64,000 nt of DNA from Armatimonadaceae bacterium (GCA_030447685.1 JAUJOK010000026.1:1-64000); one strand, 5' to 3'. Counted from the first letter of the stretch, positions 44,565 to 56,362 are shown. Made by a program: numbers and translations. Notes: generated by a model not told the origin, from the sequence alone.

Positions 44565-45677
44565 ATGACACCTGTAAAGATCGGAATTATCGGCTGCGGC
44601 AATATCAGCGCGGCCTATCTGCGGACGGTTCAGGCCTTTCCCGTTCTGGAGTGCGTGGCCTGCGCGGACATCGATATTGAGCGGGCGAAGGCGCGCGCCC
44701 AGGAATTCAGCGTCCCTAAAGCCTGCCTGCCCGACGAACTGTACGACGACCCGGATGTGGAGATCGTCGTCAACCTGACCACGCCGCAGGCGCATGCGAG
44801 CGTCGCTAACGATGCCATCGCGGCGGGCAAGCATGTCTTCAACGAAAAGCCGCTTACCGTGACGCGGGCGGAAGGCGAGCAGATTCTGGCCGCCGCTGAC
44901 GAAAAGAGTGTGCGTATCGGCTGCGCGCCGGGGACGTTCCTGGGCGCGGGCCTGCAAACCTGCCGCAAGCTGATCGACGACGGCGCTATCGGCGAGCCGG
45001 TGGCGGCGACCGCCTATATGATGGGGCACGGTCACGAATCCTGGCACCCGGACCCGGAGTTCTACTATATGGTCGGCGGCGGGCCGATGATGGACATGGG
45101 GCCGTACTATTTGACCGCGCTGCTTCAGATGCTCGGCCCGATACGGCGCGTCAGCGGTTCGGCGGGCATTCTTGTGCCGGAGCGCACCATCGGCAGCGAA
45201 AAAAAGCGCGGCCAGAAGATTACCGTCGAGACGCCGGATCATATCACGGGGACAATAGATTTTGTCGGCGGCGCGGTCGGCACCATTATCACCTCATTTG
45301 CGGTTTGGCACGCGCAGAATTTCTCACCGATTACGATATTCGGCACGGAAGGAACGCTCGCGGTTCCCGACCCGAACAGCTTGGGCGGTAAGGTACGGCT
45401 GCGCAGGCAGGGGGAAGAGGACTGGGCGGAGGTTCCTTACACGCACAGCCACTCGGACGGCAAGCAGAAGTGGGGAATCGGCGTGGCGGATATGGCCTAC
45501 GCCATTCGGTCGGGCCGCGCCCACCGGGCCAGCGGCGCGCAGGCGATGCACGTTCTGGACGCGATGCACGGCTTTCTCGACGCCGCCGAAAGCGGCCAGT
45601 CCTACACGTTGCAAGCCCAGTACCTGCGCCCGATGCCCCTGCCGACGGGTCTGCCGGAAGACGCTCTGGACGAATAA
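44565..45677 (+). CDS. Gfo/Idh/MocA-family oxidoreductase
   Basis: A 370-residue NAD(P)-dependent dehydrogenase, likely acting on a sugar, inositol or related polyol. Rossmann motif IGIIGCGNISAAYL at the N-terminus, then the conserved NEKPLTVTRAEGEQIL (K of EKP is catalytic). GGGPMMDMGPYYLTALLQMLG carries the D-x-G-x-H-like helix, with Tyr in place of the usual His, as in several subfamilies. ATG 44565 follows CGGGAG with ~6-nt spacing; an in-frame ATG at 44439 only adds an Arg-rich lead. Alone between divergent neighbours; strong terminator follows. Confidence 0.94.
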   Translation: MTPVKIGIIGCGNISAAYLRTVQAFPVLECVACADIDIERAKARAQEFSVPKACLPDELYDDPDVEIVVNLTTPQAHASVANDAIAAGKHVFNEKPLTVTRAEGEQILAAADEKSVRIGCAPGTFLGAGLQTCRKLIDDGAIGEPVAATAYMMGHGHESWHPDPEFYYMVGGGPMMDMGPYYLTALLQMLGPIRRVSGSAGILVPERTIGSEKKRGQKITVETPDHITGTIDFVGGAVGTIITSFAVWHAQNFSPITIFGTEGTLAVPDPNSLGGKVRLRRQGEEDWAEVPYTHSHSDGKQKWGIGVADMAYAIRSGRAHRASGAQAMHVLDAMHGFLDAAESGQSYTLQAQYLRPMPLPTGLPEDALDE

Positions 45678-45700
45678 CGCGCTTCCTCAAGCGGTTGAGG

Positions 45701-45746
45701 GAAAACGCAAAGCCCGGTGGTCGCGACCACCGGGCTTTGCGTTTTC
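45701..45746. terminator. Bidirectional terminator, 23-bp perfect palindrome
   Basis: Arms 45701-45723 and 45724-45746 are complementary with no unpaired centre (..GGTCGCGACC..) and end in GAAAAC / GTTTTC, giving T-rich 3' flanks on both strands. It lies between the convergent oxidoreductase and subtilase genes. Confidence 0.9.
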
Positions 45747-45767
45747 AACAATTCTGGCGACTCACCA

Positions 45768-47645
45768 TTACTTAAATGTCTTGGCCGTTGCCGTATTCGA
45801 GTATTCCGAGTCACCCCCATCGTTATAGGCGCGGACACGGTAATAGTAGGTGGTTCTGCGTGCCAGACCCGTATTGCTGAAGCTGGTCACGTTCACCCCG
45901 GTCGTGGCGATCTGAACCCATTTCGCCCCGTCCCAGCGTTCGATCTTGAAGCCGGTCTCGTTGTTCGCGTTATCCACCCAGGCCAAGTTAATTTGACTGC
46001 GCGAAACCGCTGTTGCCGTCAGGGAACTGGGCGCGGCGGGCAGCGCGGGCGCTTCCAGCGTTGTGGCGCTTGCACTGTTGGATTCCGCCGAGTCACCACC
46101 GCTATTGTAGGCGCGGACACGGTAGGTATAGGTAGTCGAAGCCGCGAGGCCAGTGCTGGAGTAGCTGGTCACGTCTGCCCCGACCGTAGCGATCTGGACG
46201 AAATTCACCCCATCCGTTGACCGCTCGATCTTGAAGCCCTTCTCGTTGGTGCTGGCATCACTCCAGGACAGGTCGATCTGGCTGCTGGAGACGGCAGTGG
46301 CCGAAAGGCCCGTGGGGGCCGTCAGCGCCTCGATGTCCTGCAGCGCCTTGTAAACGTTGATGCGCCCGCCACCTTCCGCTATCGTCCGTGTTCCAAACGT
46401 GGTGGAGTAGGGCGTATACGGATCGACGTTCGTTGTAATGACCTTGCTCAGCGTCGTGTTGGTCAGCGACGGGCGGTGGGCCAGGAGCAGAGCCGCTTCC
46501 CCGGCGACATGCGGGGGTGGCCATGGACGTGCCGGAAAGGTAGTCGTAGTTGTTCAGGTAGCCGCTATCGTTCATGGTGACGTGATAGGTCGGCATCGTC
46601 GAGTAGATAGGTGAGCCGGGCGCTGCCGTATCCACCCAGGAACCCCAGTTCGAAAACGAGCTGAGCTTGTCGGCGGAATCCACCGAGGCGACGGCGATTA
46701 CGTTCGCATACCCCGCCGGGTAGTTCACCGTCGAGGAGCCGCTGTTGCCGGCGGCGGCCACAAGAACAGCCCTTGTTCCAGGCGGACTGAACGGCGTTAT
46801 TCAGTGTGGTTGAGGAGCTGGTGCTGCCCAGGCTCAGGCTGATGACCTTGGCGCCGTTGTCCGCAGCGAATGTGATACCCTGCGCCACCGTCAGGTCGGT
46901 CAACGCCCCGAACCGTCAGCCGCCAGGACTTTGACCGGCATGAGCTTGATGTAGCTGGTGTCCGTGCCTAATTTTCCGTTCCAGCCCGCAATACCGGCCA
47001 TGCCGATTTCGTTGTTGGTCTGGGCGGCGGCGATGCCCGCGCAGTGCGTCCCATGCCCCTGGTCGTCCGTGGCATCGGCATCGTTATTGATGTAGTCGTA
47101 GTCGATGGGATTGCCACTCGCCATCCCGATAGATAACATTGGTCAAATCCGGGTGGTTGGTGTCGGTACCCGTATCCACGATAGCAACCACTACCTGCGC
47201 TTTCGGCACCCAGAGGTCCCATGCCTGGTGGGCATAGACTTGCCGGGGAGCGAACTGCGTCTTTCCGTCCGCCAGAGCCGGATCATTGGAGATGCTGGAC
47301 GCGTAAACGACGTTGTTCGCCTCGGCGTAGACGACTTCGGGAATGCCGCTGGAGCTTGGCAATGGCTTCTTCAATGGAGAGACCGGGGCGGAGCTTGATG
47401 CGCCGCACATGCAGCTTCGGAAGATGCTCGGCAGCCTGCCCGACCCCTCGGCGATACGAGCGACTGCCTTCCCGTTATCATGCTCCGGGCGCAGGCCCAC
47501 GAGAACCTCGCCGGGAACCGGTTTGGCAAAGGCGGACAAAGGCGCTCCGGCAAAGAACAGAGCCGGGGCAAGCGTGAGCAGACGGCGAGTGCGAACGCAG
47601 CAGGGACGACAGGAAAGTGCGACGCGAGTGCGAACGTGACTTCAT
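45768..47645 (-). pseudogene. Subtilisin-like serine peptidase (S8) with two Fn3 domains, frame broken about five times
   Basis: Start ATG 47645 (AAAGG upstream), leader MKSRSHSRRTFLSSLL with a twin-arginine-type SRRTFL. In order the pieces give: prodomain (KPVPGEVLVGL..), catalytic Asp (QVVVAIVDTGTDTNHPDL), His (QGHGTHCAGIAAAQTNN), oxyanion region (AAAGNSGSSTVNYPAGYANVIAVASVD), Ser (YLSGTSMATP), then two fibronectin type III repeats ending at 45768 (..SNTATAKTFK). Frame changes fall near 47590, 47130, 46910 (G-run), 46765 and 46507. From ~46505 to the end it is one frame. Many shifts in one gene could be decay or poor sequence. If intact it would be a secreted protease. Confidence 0.8.
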
Positions 47646-47964
47646 TAAACTACCTTTCGCAAGGGCGGAGTGGAGGAAAGCATACCGTGCAGCAGGCATT
47701 CCCGGATCGCAAGAGAAGCTGCCGCCCGATGGCACGCAGAGCGCTGCGAACTCAGGCGGCGGGAACTACGAAGTCATCCCGGCTTCTCTGGTGCTGGTCA
47801 TCAAAACCGGTAAAAGTGATGCTTGCGTGTACTGATACCTATTATATCACGGTTTATAGCCATTCTTCAGAAATCATCAGCTAAACCACGTAATTATTTA
47901 AGCGCATTCTGCTGCAGAATCAGCAGATGAAGCCCTTTTATGTGTGTCTCTCTGAGTAAACCTC
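47646..47964. other. Non-coding stretch upstream of the TetR promoter
   Basis: A 319-bp AT-richer region between the divergent subtilase and TetR genes. No additional gene, hairpin or repeat is recognised. Confidence 0.5.
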
Positions 47965-47993
47965 TTGACAGCTACACGATGATTATCTATAAT
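47965..47993 (+). promoter_or_regulatory. Perfect-consensus sigma-70 promoter
   Basis: TTGACA (47965-47970), exactly 17 nt, TATAAT (47988-47993), 44 nt before the TetR start. Consensus at both boxes and spacing is rare and normally means strong transcription unless repressed. Confidence 0.9.
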
Positions 47994-48019
47994 GCACTAA
48001 AATACGTTATCAGTGCATT
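47991..48019. promoter_or_regulatory. Palindromic operator overlapping the -10 box and start site
   Basis: AATGCACT (47991-47998) and AGTGCATT (48012-48019) are perfect inverted half-sites separated by 13 nt. They cover the end of the -10 and the expected start point. This is the arrangement of TetR-family autorepression. Confidence 0.75.
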
Positions 48020-48037
48020 CATGCAGAGAGCAGCAAT

Positions 48038-48672
48038 ATGAGTACCGTACTGCGCGGCGATATGCGCGATGCTGATCTATAGACGCGACCGAGCGGCTTC
48101 TGGCCCGTTTCGGTTATCAAAACGACCATGGAAGACATCGCCCAGGAAGCCGGTATCGGCAAGCGGACGATCTATCTCCATTTCTCCGGTAAGGAGGAGG
48201 TCGCGCTGTGCTCCATCGACCGCATCGTCGAGCGCCTTCTGGAACGGCTGTGGCTATCGCCGCCGCCGACGAGCCGCCCGCCGAGCGAGTTCGACAGGTG
48301 CTACTTTTGCGCGTCCTGTTCCGCTTCGACAGCGTCCACGACTATCACCAGAGCCTTGATGTTCTGCTGCGCGCGCTGCGGCCCGCGTATCTGGCGCGGC
48401 GCGAACGGTACTTTGACGCCGAGGCGCAGATTATCGCCGGAATGCTTCAGGAAGGCTGCCGGAGCGGTGCGTTCACGGTGAAGGAGGCTTTCGTGACCGC
48501 GCACATGCTGCTGCTGGCGACCAACGCGCTTCTGCCCTACAGCCTCAGCCCGCGCGAACTGGGCAAGCGCGAAGAGGTCGAAGCAAAAGCCGCGCATATC
48601 GCCGACCTGCTTCTGGACGGACTACGGCGGCGCAATGATGAAGCGCCTGTCCCAACTACCACACAACGATAA
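48038..48672 (+). pseudogene. TetR-family transcriptional regulator, frame disturbed
   Basis: ATG 48038. The pieces give a standard TetR protein: MSTVLRGDMRDA, then (after a shift near 48075) DATERLLARFGYQ, then (near 48120) TTMEDIAQEAGIGKRTIYLHFSGKEEVALCSIDRIVERLLERLW, the HTH, then (near 48250) RVRQVLLLRVLFRFDSVHDYHQSLDVLLRALRP.. to TAA at 48670. Its operator-like palindrome lies just upstream, and the serine hydrolase starts 13 bp downstream, so it probably controls both. Whether the shifts are real decides if repression exists in this strain. Confidence 0.78.
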
Positions 48673-48684
48673 GGAATCAATGGG

Positions 48685-50262
48685 ATGTCGACGAAAAACC
48701 TGATAATCACTTCTCTGCTGGCGGTTTCGCAGATAGCCGCGCCACCGATAGTTCTGGCCGATGCGGGCGCGCAGTCAGCGGCCCCTCGCCCGGCAGCGGC
48801 GGCGCTGCTTCCCGATACGCCCGCCGGGCGTCAATCGGCGGCTTATCTGCGCGTCATGAACACCGGGGACGCCAAAGCCATCCGCGCTTTTGTGGATTCC
48901 CAGTTTGCCCCCGCCTATCTCGAAAAAGTTCCCGCCGACCGGCAGGCCGGAATTAGCCTGATGCTGGCGCGCGATACCGGCGGGCTGGACGCGGTAACGG
49001 TGGAATCGTCCGACCCGAACGCCATCAGCTTTCTGGCCCGAACGCGCGTGACGGAGGAGTGGTACCGGCTGAAGCTTCAGGTCGCGCCGGAGCCGCCTCA
49101 CCGCATTACGGGAGTTCAGCGGATGAATGCTCGCCCCCCGGCGGACGCGGCCCCGCAGCGCCGCCTGACAGACGCGCAAGTCGCGCGGCAGATGGACGCT
49201 TACCTGCAAAAGCTGGCGGCGGCGGACCTGTTTTCCGGCGCGGTTCTGGTCGCCAAAGACGGCAAAGCGTTTTTCAGCAAGGCATACGGCCTGGCGAGCA
49301 AGAGTTATAACGTCGCCAACCGTACCGACACGAAGTTCAACCTCGGCTCGATGAACAAGATGTTCACCGGGGTCGCCATCGCGCAGTTGGCTCAGCAGGG
49401 GAAGCTTTCCTTCACCGATACAATAAGCAAGCACCTGCCGGACTACCCGAACAAGGCCGTGGCGGATAAAGTGACCATCCACCACCTGCTGACGCACACG
49501 TCCGGCATGGGCAGCTACTTCAACGAAGCGTTCATGAAGGCGTCCCGCGACCGCTTCCGCACCGTTTCCGACTACTTCCCCCTGTTCGTCAACGACCCGC
49601 TCGGATTCGAGCCGGGCGCGAAGTGGGGCTACAGCAATTCCGGCTTCCTGGTCCTGGGCGCGATTATCGAGAAGGTATCCGGCCAGAGCTACTTCGACTA
49701 TGTGCGCGAGCATATCTACAAACCGGCGGGCATGACCAACACAGATGCCTATGAGATGGATCAGGACGTGCCTAACCTGGCGATAGGCTACACGCGCATG
49801 GGGCCGAACGGCCCGCTATCCGGCCCGCGCCGCAACAATCTGTACATGCACGTCATAAAGGGCGGTCCGGCGGGCGGCGGCTTTTCCACGGTCGAAGATC
49901 TGCTGAGGTTCGACACGGCACTGCGTGGCCACAAGCTGCTCGATGCAAAGCATACGGAGATGGTTCTGAGCGGTAAGGCTGTCGTGCCGATGGCTCCGGA
50001 AGCGAAGTACGCCTACGGCTTTCAGGAGGAGCGGTACGCGGGCCAGCGCCTTGCGGGACACAGCGGCGGGTTCCCCGGAATCAGCGCCCTTCTGGATATG
50101 TACCGCGATTCCGGCTACACAGTCGCCGTGCTGTCCAACTACGACCGCATCGCCCAGCCCGTTTCCATGAAACTGCGGGAGATGCTGACGAATAACGCCG
50201 CCACCACCGCCGCCACCGACACTGGAAAAGAACAGGCGAGCACGAAGACCCTCGGGCAATAG
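48685..50262 (+). CDS. Secreted serine hydrolase, beta-lactamase/class C PBP family
   Basis: A 525-residue protein: signal peptide (NLIITSLLAVSQIAAPPIVLA), an N-terminal ~110-residue helper domain, then the beta-lactamase fold from ~residue 165. The nucleophile is in GSMNKMF (S-x-x-K). YSNSGF supplies Tyr-x-Asn, and HSGGFPG replaces the KTG box, as in esterase-like members. It may be an esterase, D-Ala peptidase or transesterase; a true beta-lactamase is unlikely from the HSGG box. AAGGA precedes ATG 48685 by 9 nt. Co-transcribed with the TetR gene by position. Confidence 0.93.
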   Translation: MSTKNLIITSLLAVSQIAAPPIVLADAGAQSAAPRPAAAALLPDTPAGRQSAAYLRVMNTGDAKAIRAFVDSQFAPAYLEKVPADRQAGISLMLARDTGGLDAVTVESSDPNAISFLARTRVTEEWYRLKLQVAPEPPHRITGVQRMNARPPADAAPQRRLTDAQVARQMDAYLQKLAAADLFSGAVLVAKDGKAFFSKAYGLASKSYNVANRTDTKFNLGSMNKMFTGVAIAQLAQQGKLSFTDTISKHLPDYPNKAVADKVTIHHLLTHTSGMGSYFNEAFMKASRDRFRTVSDYFPLFVNDPLGFEPGAKWGYSNSGFLVLGAIIEKVSGQSYFDYVREHIYKPAGMTNTDAYEMDQDVPNLAIGYTRMGPNGPLSGPRRNNLYMHVIKGGPAGGGFSTVEDLLRFDTALRGHKLLDAKHTEMVLSGKAVVPMAPEAKYAYGFQEERYAGQRLAGHSGGFPGISALLDMYRDSGYTVAVLSNYDRIAQPVSMKLREMLTNNAATTAATDTGKEQASTKTLGQ

Positions 50263-50363
50263 ACCTGTTAGAGGCCCCCAACAGCCTGCCCTGGCAAGCG
50301 CCCCCTCCCTGAAGTATGAAGTATAATGAGGGGAACGGCGCTGGGGCCGGGGCAGGTTACGGT

Positions 50364-53300
50364 ATGAATTATTTCAAAATCAACACGGCGCGACTCTGGG
50401 TGGTTTCGACCACCTTCTTTTGCCTGACAATGACGCTGGCAGGAGCCGACCGTGCGGTTCGGGGAGACGCGCCCCCGGCAAAAGAGAACGTGGACCCGCA
50501 GGTCGCGGAGTTCTTTGAAACCAAAGTGCGGCCCGTGCTGGCGAACAACTGCTACGGCTGCCACGGCCCCGCCTCCCAGATGGCCGGACTGCGCCTCGAC
50601 AGCAAAGCCTTCGTGCTCAAGGGCGGCGATTCCGGCCCGGTCATCGTCGCCAACGATCCGGCCAAAAGTCCGCTTATCCAGGTGGTTCATCATACCGGAA
50701 AGATTCAGATGCCGCCGGGCGGCAAGTTGAAGCCCGAAGAGATCGCCGCGCTGGAGGAATGGGTGAAGTTGGGCGCGCCCTGGCCTGGCGCGGAGGTCTC
50801 CAAGGCGGCCCTCGCGGCGGCACAAACAGGCGAATATACGATCACCCCGGAGCAGCGGCGCTTCTGGTCGTTTCAGCCTGTCCGTCAGCCGCCCCTTCCC
50901 CCGGTGAAAAATACCGCCTGGGCCGCCGTCTCCCCCATCGACCGCTTCGTTCTGGCGAAGCTGGAAGCGCGCGGTCTGGCACCGAGCCGACCGGCGGACC
51001 GGCGGACACTGATCCGGCGCGCGACGTTCGACCTGCACGGCCTGCCGCCCACGCCCGCCGAGGTGGCGGCTTTCGTCAACGACAAGTCGCCGGACGCCTT
51101 TGCAAAGGTGGTAGATCGACTACTAATTTCGCCGCGCTACGGCGAGCGGTGGGGACGGCACTGGCTGGATGTGGCCCGCTACGCCGACACCAAAGGCTAT
51201 GTGTTCACGGAAGACCGGAACTACCCGCACGCCTACAACTACCGCGATTGGGTGATCCGCGCCTTTAACGAAGACCTGCCCTATAACCAGTTTATCCTTC
51301 AGCAGCTTGCCGCCGACCGCCTGCCGCTGGGCGACGATAAGCGCCCGCTCGCCGCGCTGGGTTTTTTGCGGGTCGGGCGGCGGTTCCTGAACAACCCGCA
51401 CGACATCATCGACGACCGTATCGATGTGACGATGCGCGGCTTCCAGGGCTTGACGACCTCCTGCGCGCGCTGCCACGATCATAAATTCGACCCCATCTCC
51501 ACCAAGGATTACTACGCGCTGTACGGCGTCTTCGCCTCTTCTATCGAGCCGGAACCCGTGCCCATATCACCGAAAGCCGTTTCCGAACCCTTCACGGCGC
51601 ATGACAACAAGGTCAGGGAGATGGAGCGTGAGGAGCAGGCGCTGGTGATGGCGCAGGTCGGGCTGCTGCGCGAGCGCGTGGAGAAGAAAGAAGCGCTGTC
51701 CGATGCCGTTGTGCAAACCCTGCAGCAGGCGCGCACCAACGAGCGACCGAACGCGGCCCAACTGACGGTGCTGGAGCCGCAATTCGCCCCGGAAGCGCGG
51801 GAAAAGCTCAAAACGCTGCGCGAATCGCTGGCGCGGCTGCGTGACAGCTATCCACCCCGGCCCGAAATGGCAATGACGGTCGCCGACGCCCCTCAGCCGA
51901 TGACGCCGCGTGTCTTTCGCCGGGGCAACCCCGGCAATCCCGGCGATGAAGTCCCGCGCCGCTTCCACACCATCTTGTGGAGGGGGAGGACGCCCCCGGC
52001 CTGGACTCAGGGCAGCGGTCGGCTGGAGCTTGCCCGCGCCATCGCCTCCCGAAACAACCCGCTGACCGCGCGCGTCCTGGTCAACCGCGTCTGGCTGCAC
52101 CACTTCGGCAGCGGTCTGGTGCGTACGCCGTCAGATTTCGGCAAGCAGGGAGAGCGTCCCACACACCCCGAGCTTCTGGACTATCTTGCCTGGCGTTTCA
52201 TGGAAAACGGCTGGTCTATCAAGAAGCTGCACCGTTCTCTTATGCTGTCGCGCACGTATCAGCAAAGCAGTGAGGAGAATCCCGCGAACTTCAACAAGGA
52301 CCCCGAAAACCGGCTTGTGTGGCGGATGAACCGCCGCCGCCTGGAGCTGGAGGCGCTGCGCGATTCTCTTCTTGCCGCATCGGGTCGGCTCGACCTGAAG
52401 CCCGGTGGGCCGTCCATCGACATCTGGAATACGCCATTCCCGCCGCGCCGAACCGTGTACGGCTTTATCGAGCGGCAAAACCTGCCCGGCATATTCCGCA
52501 CGTTCGACTTCGCCAGCCCGGATGCCACCAGTGCGCAGCGGTTTCGCACTACGGTGCCGCAGCAGGCGCTTTTCCTGATGAACAGTCCGTTCGTGGTGGA
52601 GCAGGCGCGCCTTCTGATCACGCGCCCTGAGCTTATTGCCAAGCGTCGCGAAACCCATCAGATTAAGTACCTGTACCGCCTTTTGTACGGACGGGAGCCG
52701 GAGCCGGAAGAGGTCGCGCTCGGACTGCGCTATCTCCAATCCGCTGCCGCGCCGTCCACGCCCGCCGCGCCCAAAGCCAATGTCTGGCAATACGGCTACG
52801 GCGCGTATGACGACGCTACGAAGCGGGTCATCTCGTTCACGCCGCTGCCCTTCTTCAAGGATAACGGCTACCAGGGCGGCGAGCAGTTCCCCTCGCCCCT
52901 TCTGCGCTTCCTGCGCCTGACGCCGACAGGCGGCCATCCGGGGCGCGACGCCCGCCATGCGGCTATCCGTCGCTGGATTGCCCCGCAGAACGGTGTGGTG
53001 TCTATTCGCGCCACGCTGGGGCATGGGCATGTCGGCAAAGGCGGCGACGGCGTGGAGGCGCGCATCGTTTCCAGCCGCACGGGCCTGCTCGGCACCTGGA
53101 TCGCGCAGGACGCCAAGCAGGAGACCCTGGCCGACAAAGTGACCGTCAAAAAAGGGGATGCCATCGATTTCGTCGTCTCCTGCCGCGCTAATGACAGTTT
53201 CGATTCGTTTATCTGGTCGCCGAACATCGCGCTGGCCGGGGGCAAAGTATCGTGGAACGCGAACAGCCAGTTCCGGGGCCGGGACGACGCCGTTCGCGTG

Positions 53301-53372
53301 GAGCCGCTGAGTGCCTGGGAACGCTACGCGCAGGCGCTCCTGATGACGAACGAGTTCATTTTCGTGGATTGA
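50364..53372 (+). CDS. PSCyt1-PSCyt2(DUF1549)-PSD1(DUF1553) protein
   Basis: A 1002-residue secreted protein with signal peptide. A single haem-type motif CYGCH (residue ~62) lies in the planctomycete cytochrome C domain PSCyt1. DUF1549 follows ([18 protein letters not shown].. [13 protein letters not shown].., [13 protein letters not shown], a second CxxCH), then DUF1553/PSD1 ([33 protein letters not shown]..). Proteins of this build are abundant in Planctomycetota and relatives, nearly always with DUF1501, and are of unproven function. ATG 50364 was chosen for the signal peptide; the in-frame ATG 50316 adds a Gly-rich lead. Confidence 0.93.
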   Translation: MNYFKINTARLWVVSTTFFCLTMTLAGADRAVRGDAPPAKENVDPQVAEFFETKVRPVLANNCYGCHGPASQMAGLRLDSKAFVLKGGDSGPVIVANDPAKSPLIQVVHHTGKIQMPPGGKLKPEEIAALEEWVKLGAPWPGAEVSKAALAAAQTGEYTITPEQRRFWSFQPVRQPPLPPVKNTAWAAVSPIDRFVLAKLEARGLAPSRPADRRTLIRRATFDLHGLPPTPAEVAAFVNDKSPDAFAKVVDRLLISPRYGERWGRHWLDVARYADTKGYVFTEDRNYPHAYNYRDWVIRAFNEDLPYNQFILQQLAADRLPLGDDKRPLAALGFLRVGRRFLNNPHDIIDDRIDVTMRGFQGLTTSCARCHDHKFDPISTKDYYALYGVFASSIEPEPVPISPKAVSEPFTAHDNKVREMEREEQALVMAQVGLLRERVEKKEALSDAVVQTLQQARTNERPNAAQLTVLEPQFAPEAREKLKTLRESLARLRDSYPPRPEMAMTVADAPQPMTPRVFRRGNPGNPGDEVPRRFHTILWRGRTPPAWTQGSGRLELARAIASRNNPLTARVLVNRVWLHHFGSGLVRTPSDFGKQGERPTHPELLDYLAWRFMENGWSIKKLHRSLMLSRTYQQSSEENPANFNKDPENRLVWRMNRRRLELEALRDSLLAASGRLDLKPGGPSIDIWNTPFPPRRTVYGFIERQNLPGIFRTFDFASPDATSAQRFRTTVPQQALFLMNSPFVVEQARLLITRPELIAKRRETHQIKYLYRLLYGREPEPEEVALGLRYLQSAAAPSTPAAPKANVWQYGYGAYDDATKRVISFTPLPFFKDNGYQGGEQFPSPLLRFLRLTPTGGHPGRDARHAAIRRWIAPQNGVVSIRATLGHGHVGKGGDGVEARIVSSRTGLLGTWIAQDAKQETLADKVTVKKGDAIDFVVSCRANDSFDSFIWSPNIALAGGKVSWNANSQFRGRDDAVRVEPLSAWERYAQALLMTNEFIFVD

Positions 53373-53373
53373 C

Positions 53374-53492
53374 GCCCCCTCCGCCCCCAATTAATGGGGG
53401 TACCGGAAAATAGGAGCCTTAGCCCTATCGGTAGACATGAAAACGTCAATGCCGCCTTCTCGGGTACCCCCATTATTGGGGGCGGAGGGGGC
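53374..53492. repeat. Long inverted repeat in the PSD1-DUF1501 gap
   Basis: Arms 53374-53404 and 53463-53492 are complementary over 30 bp with one bulged T; the interior is 58 nt. Each arm is itself palindromic (CCCCCAATTAATGGGGG). The right arm ends 22 bp before the DUF1501 start, so the fold would sit in the mRNA between two co-transcribed genes. Confidence 0.9.
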
Positions 53493-53514
53493 CAGGATTT
53501 AACAGGAGTTACGA

Positions 53515-55008
<1,494 letters not shown>

Positions 55009-55093
55009 ACGCATTACCCTCTTCTGAGCCTGAGAACGCAAGGTAGTTGCACCAACACCAGCAGTAAAATTGTAGTGAGACCACATTAAAACT

Positions 55094-55543
55094 ATGTTCT
55101 TATCTTTTTCACCTGTTGCCTACACGAAATTGAACGCACGGCAGAAGGAAAACTACAACTTCCAAAAGGTGTCTGCCGTGCTCGCCGATTACGGCTTTTC
55201 TACGCTCCGTCTGTCCGACGACTGGCAAGGGGCGGACTTCATTGCACAGCACATAAACGGTGAGACGTTCCTAAAGGTACAACTCAAAGGGCGGTTGCTG
55301 TTCGACAGGAAATACGTCGGCAAGGGGCTATACATCGCCTTCTTTGGAGACGGCGACTGGTACCTCTACCCACACGACGAATTGATGTTAGCAGTTCTGG
55401 CGGAAACAAACATCGAGGCAACACGGTCGTGGCAGGAGGGAGGAGCGTACTCATTCCCATCCCTCAGCCGTCAGTTAATTCGACTGCTCGCACCGTACAA
55501 AATTGCAGGCAGCACCCAGCCGCTCCAAGATGAGGCAACTTAG
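55094..55543 (+). CDS. Small protein with PD-(D/E)xK-like nuclease pattern
   Basis: A 149-residue soluble protein. YTKLNARQKENYNFQKVSAVLADYGF is followed by LSDDWQGADFIAQHINGETFLKVQLKGRLLFDRKY. The D..(13-16)..V-Q-L-K spacing resembles a PD-(D/E)xK site with Gln in place of Glu, as in some restriction-type and Holliday-junction nucleases. I have a general memory of such proteins as uncharacterised. No ribosome site is visible and the composition is AT-richer than the PSD1/DUF1501 genes, so recent acquisition is likely. Nuclease activity is inference. Confidence 0.7.
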   Translation: MFLSFSPVAYTKLNARQKENYNFQKVSAVLADYGFSTLRLSDDWQGADFIAQHINGETFLKVQLKGRLLFDRKYVGKGLYIAFFGDGDWYLYPHDELMLAVLAETNIEATRSWQEGGAYSFPSLSRQLIRLLAPYKIAGSTQPLQDEAT

Positions 55544-55642
55544 CAGTCAGACTGTATTTTGTGAGTGCTGGCAGCTATAAACCCAGTCATTTGAGATTTA
55601 ATACGTTAACTGTGCAAAAATGTCACTATAGAGAGAACTAAC

Positions 55643-55849
55643 ATGTCAGCCCAGCCAGTAAAGAACCGGAAATTGCCGGAAGCAAACCGCTCTGAGATAG
55701 AAATCAATCCTACTCATCGAGAGGCAACTCGCAAATTACTCCAAGCTTGGCTCGACGATGAATCCGGTTATGATGAAGCCGTCTGGCCGATGGTGGAACA
55801 GGCAATAGAAAAGAACCGGCTTTCGGACAGGAAGCGGCTCTGTGAATGA
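55643..55849 (+). CDS. Putative antitoxin of a PIN toxin pair
   Basis: A 68-residue acidic protein. The position decides the call: it overlaps the PIN-domain gene by 8 nt and precedes it, as antitoxins do. The sequence (THREATRKLLQAWLDDESGYDEAVWPMVEQAIEKNR) is mostly helical and contains no clear DNA-binding motif. The W-L-D-D-E-S-G-Y-D-E string is common in small antitoxins next to PIN toxins. GAGAGAACTAAC precedes ATG 55643. Confidence 0.75.
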   Translation: MSAQPVKNRKLPEANRSEIEINPTHREATRKLLQAWLDDESGYDEAVWPMVEQAIEKNRLSDRKRLCE

Positions 55850-56273
55850 GCCTGTCCTGCTGGACTCAGGGCCGCTAGGGAGAATCGCGCACCCACGCCG
55901 TAATCTGGAGATTGTCTCGTGGCTGGAAGCCACGATGGACGCAGATATTCCGGTAATCCTGCCCGAGATCGCCGACTACGAGGTGCGGCGCAGCTTTCTA
56001 CTGGAGAACTTAACCCGCTCTATTGAGAGGCTGGATGCTCTCAAGGCGACATTGATCTACCTGCCTCTAACCACGGATACCCTGTTACAGGCGGCAGAGT
56101 TCTGGGCAGAAGGGCGTCGGCGCGGAAGGCCAACGGCTGATCCCAGAGAACTCGACGGCGACGTAATCCTGGCTGCTCAAGCCCATCAAGTAGGCGGGAT
56201 CGTGATTACTGAAAACGTCGGCCATCTCTCCCTGTTTGTCGAAGCACGCAGTTGGCGCGATTCGGCAGACTAA
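55842..56273 (+). CDS. PIN-domain ribonuclease toxin (VapC-like)
   Basis: A 143-residue PIN nuclease. Acidic residues at the expected places: Asp8 in VLLDSGPLG, the Glu of EIADYEVRR, the Asp pair of [11 protein letters not shown], and the final TENVGHLS. Such toxins cut tRNA or other RNA and are held by the antitoxin encoded just upstream. ATG 55842 lies inside the end of the antitoxin gene. The pair could maintain the small inserted segment it lies in. Confidence 0.88.
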   Translation: MNEPVLLDSGPLGRIAHPRRNLEIVSWLEATMDADIPVILPEIADYEVRRSFLLENLTRSIERLDALKATLIYLPLTTDTLLQAAEFWAEGRRRGRPTADPRELDGDVILAAQAHQVGGIVITENVGHLSLFVEARSWRDSAD

Positions 56274-56278
56274 TAGAT

Positions 56279-56362
56279 TCCGTGCTCGACTTCGACTACA
56301 GCAAACTTGCCTTCCGCTACGCAGGCCGCGACTTTCGCTTAACGGATGTCCACGGCAGGGAG
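56279..56362 (+). pseudogene. Duplicated fragment of the DUF1501 C-terminus
   Basis: Reads [25 protein letters not shown], the same as the end of the DUF1501 protein with a few substitutions. 56310-56334 is identical to 54935-54959 (25 bp), and the two copies flank 1.3 kb containing the nuclease-like and toxin-antitoxin genes. Downstream it runs into the opposite-strand phosphatase gene. Confidence 0.88.

Noticed and set aside
47480-47884. Plus-strand open frame across the subtilase start region
   Set aside because: Antisense to the Tat leader and prodomain of the subtilase; no ribosome site and no domain.
48685-50262. Antibiotic-resistance beta-lactamase
   Set aside because: Has S-x-x-K and Y-x-N, but HSGG in place of KTG and an extra N-terminal domain, typical of esterase-like relatives.
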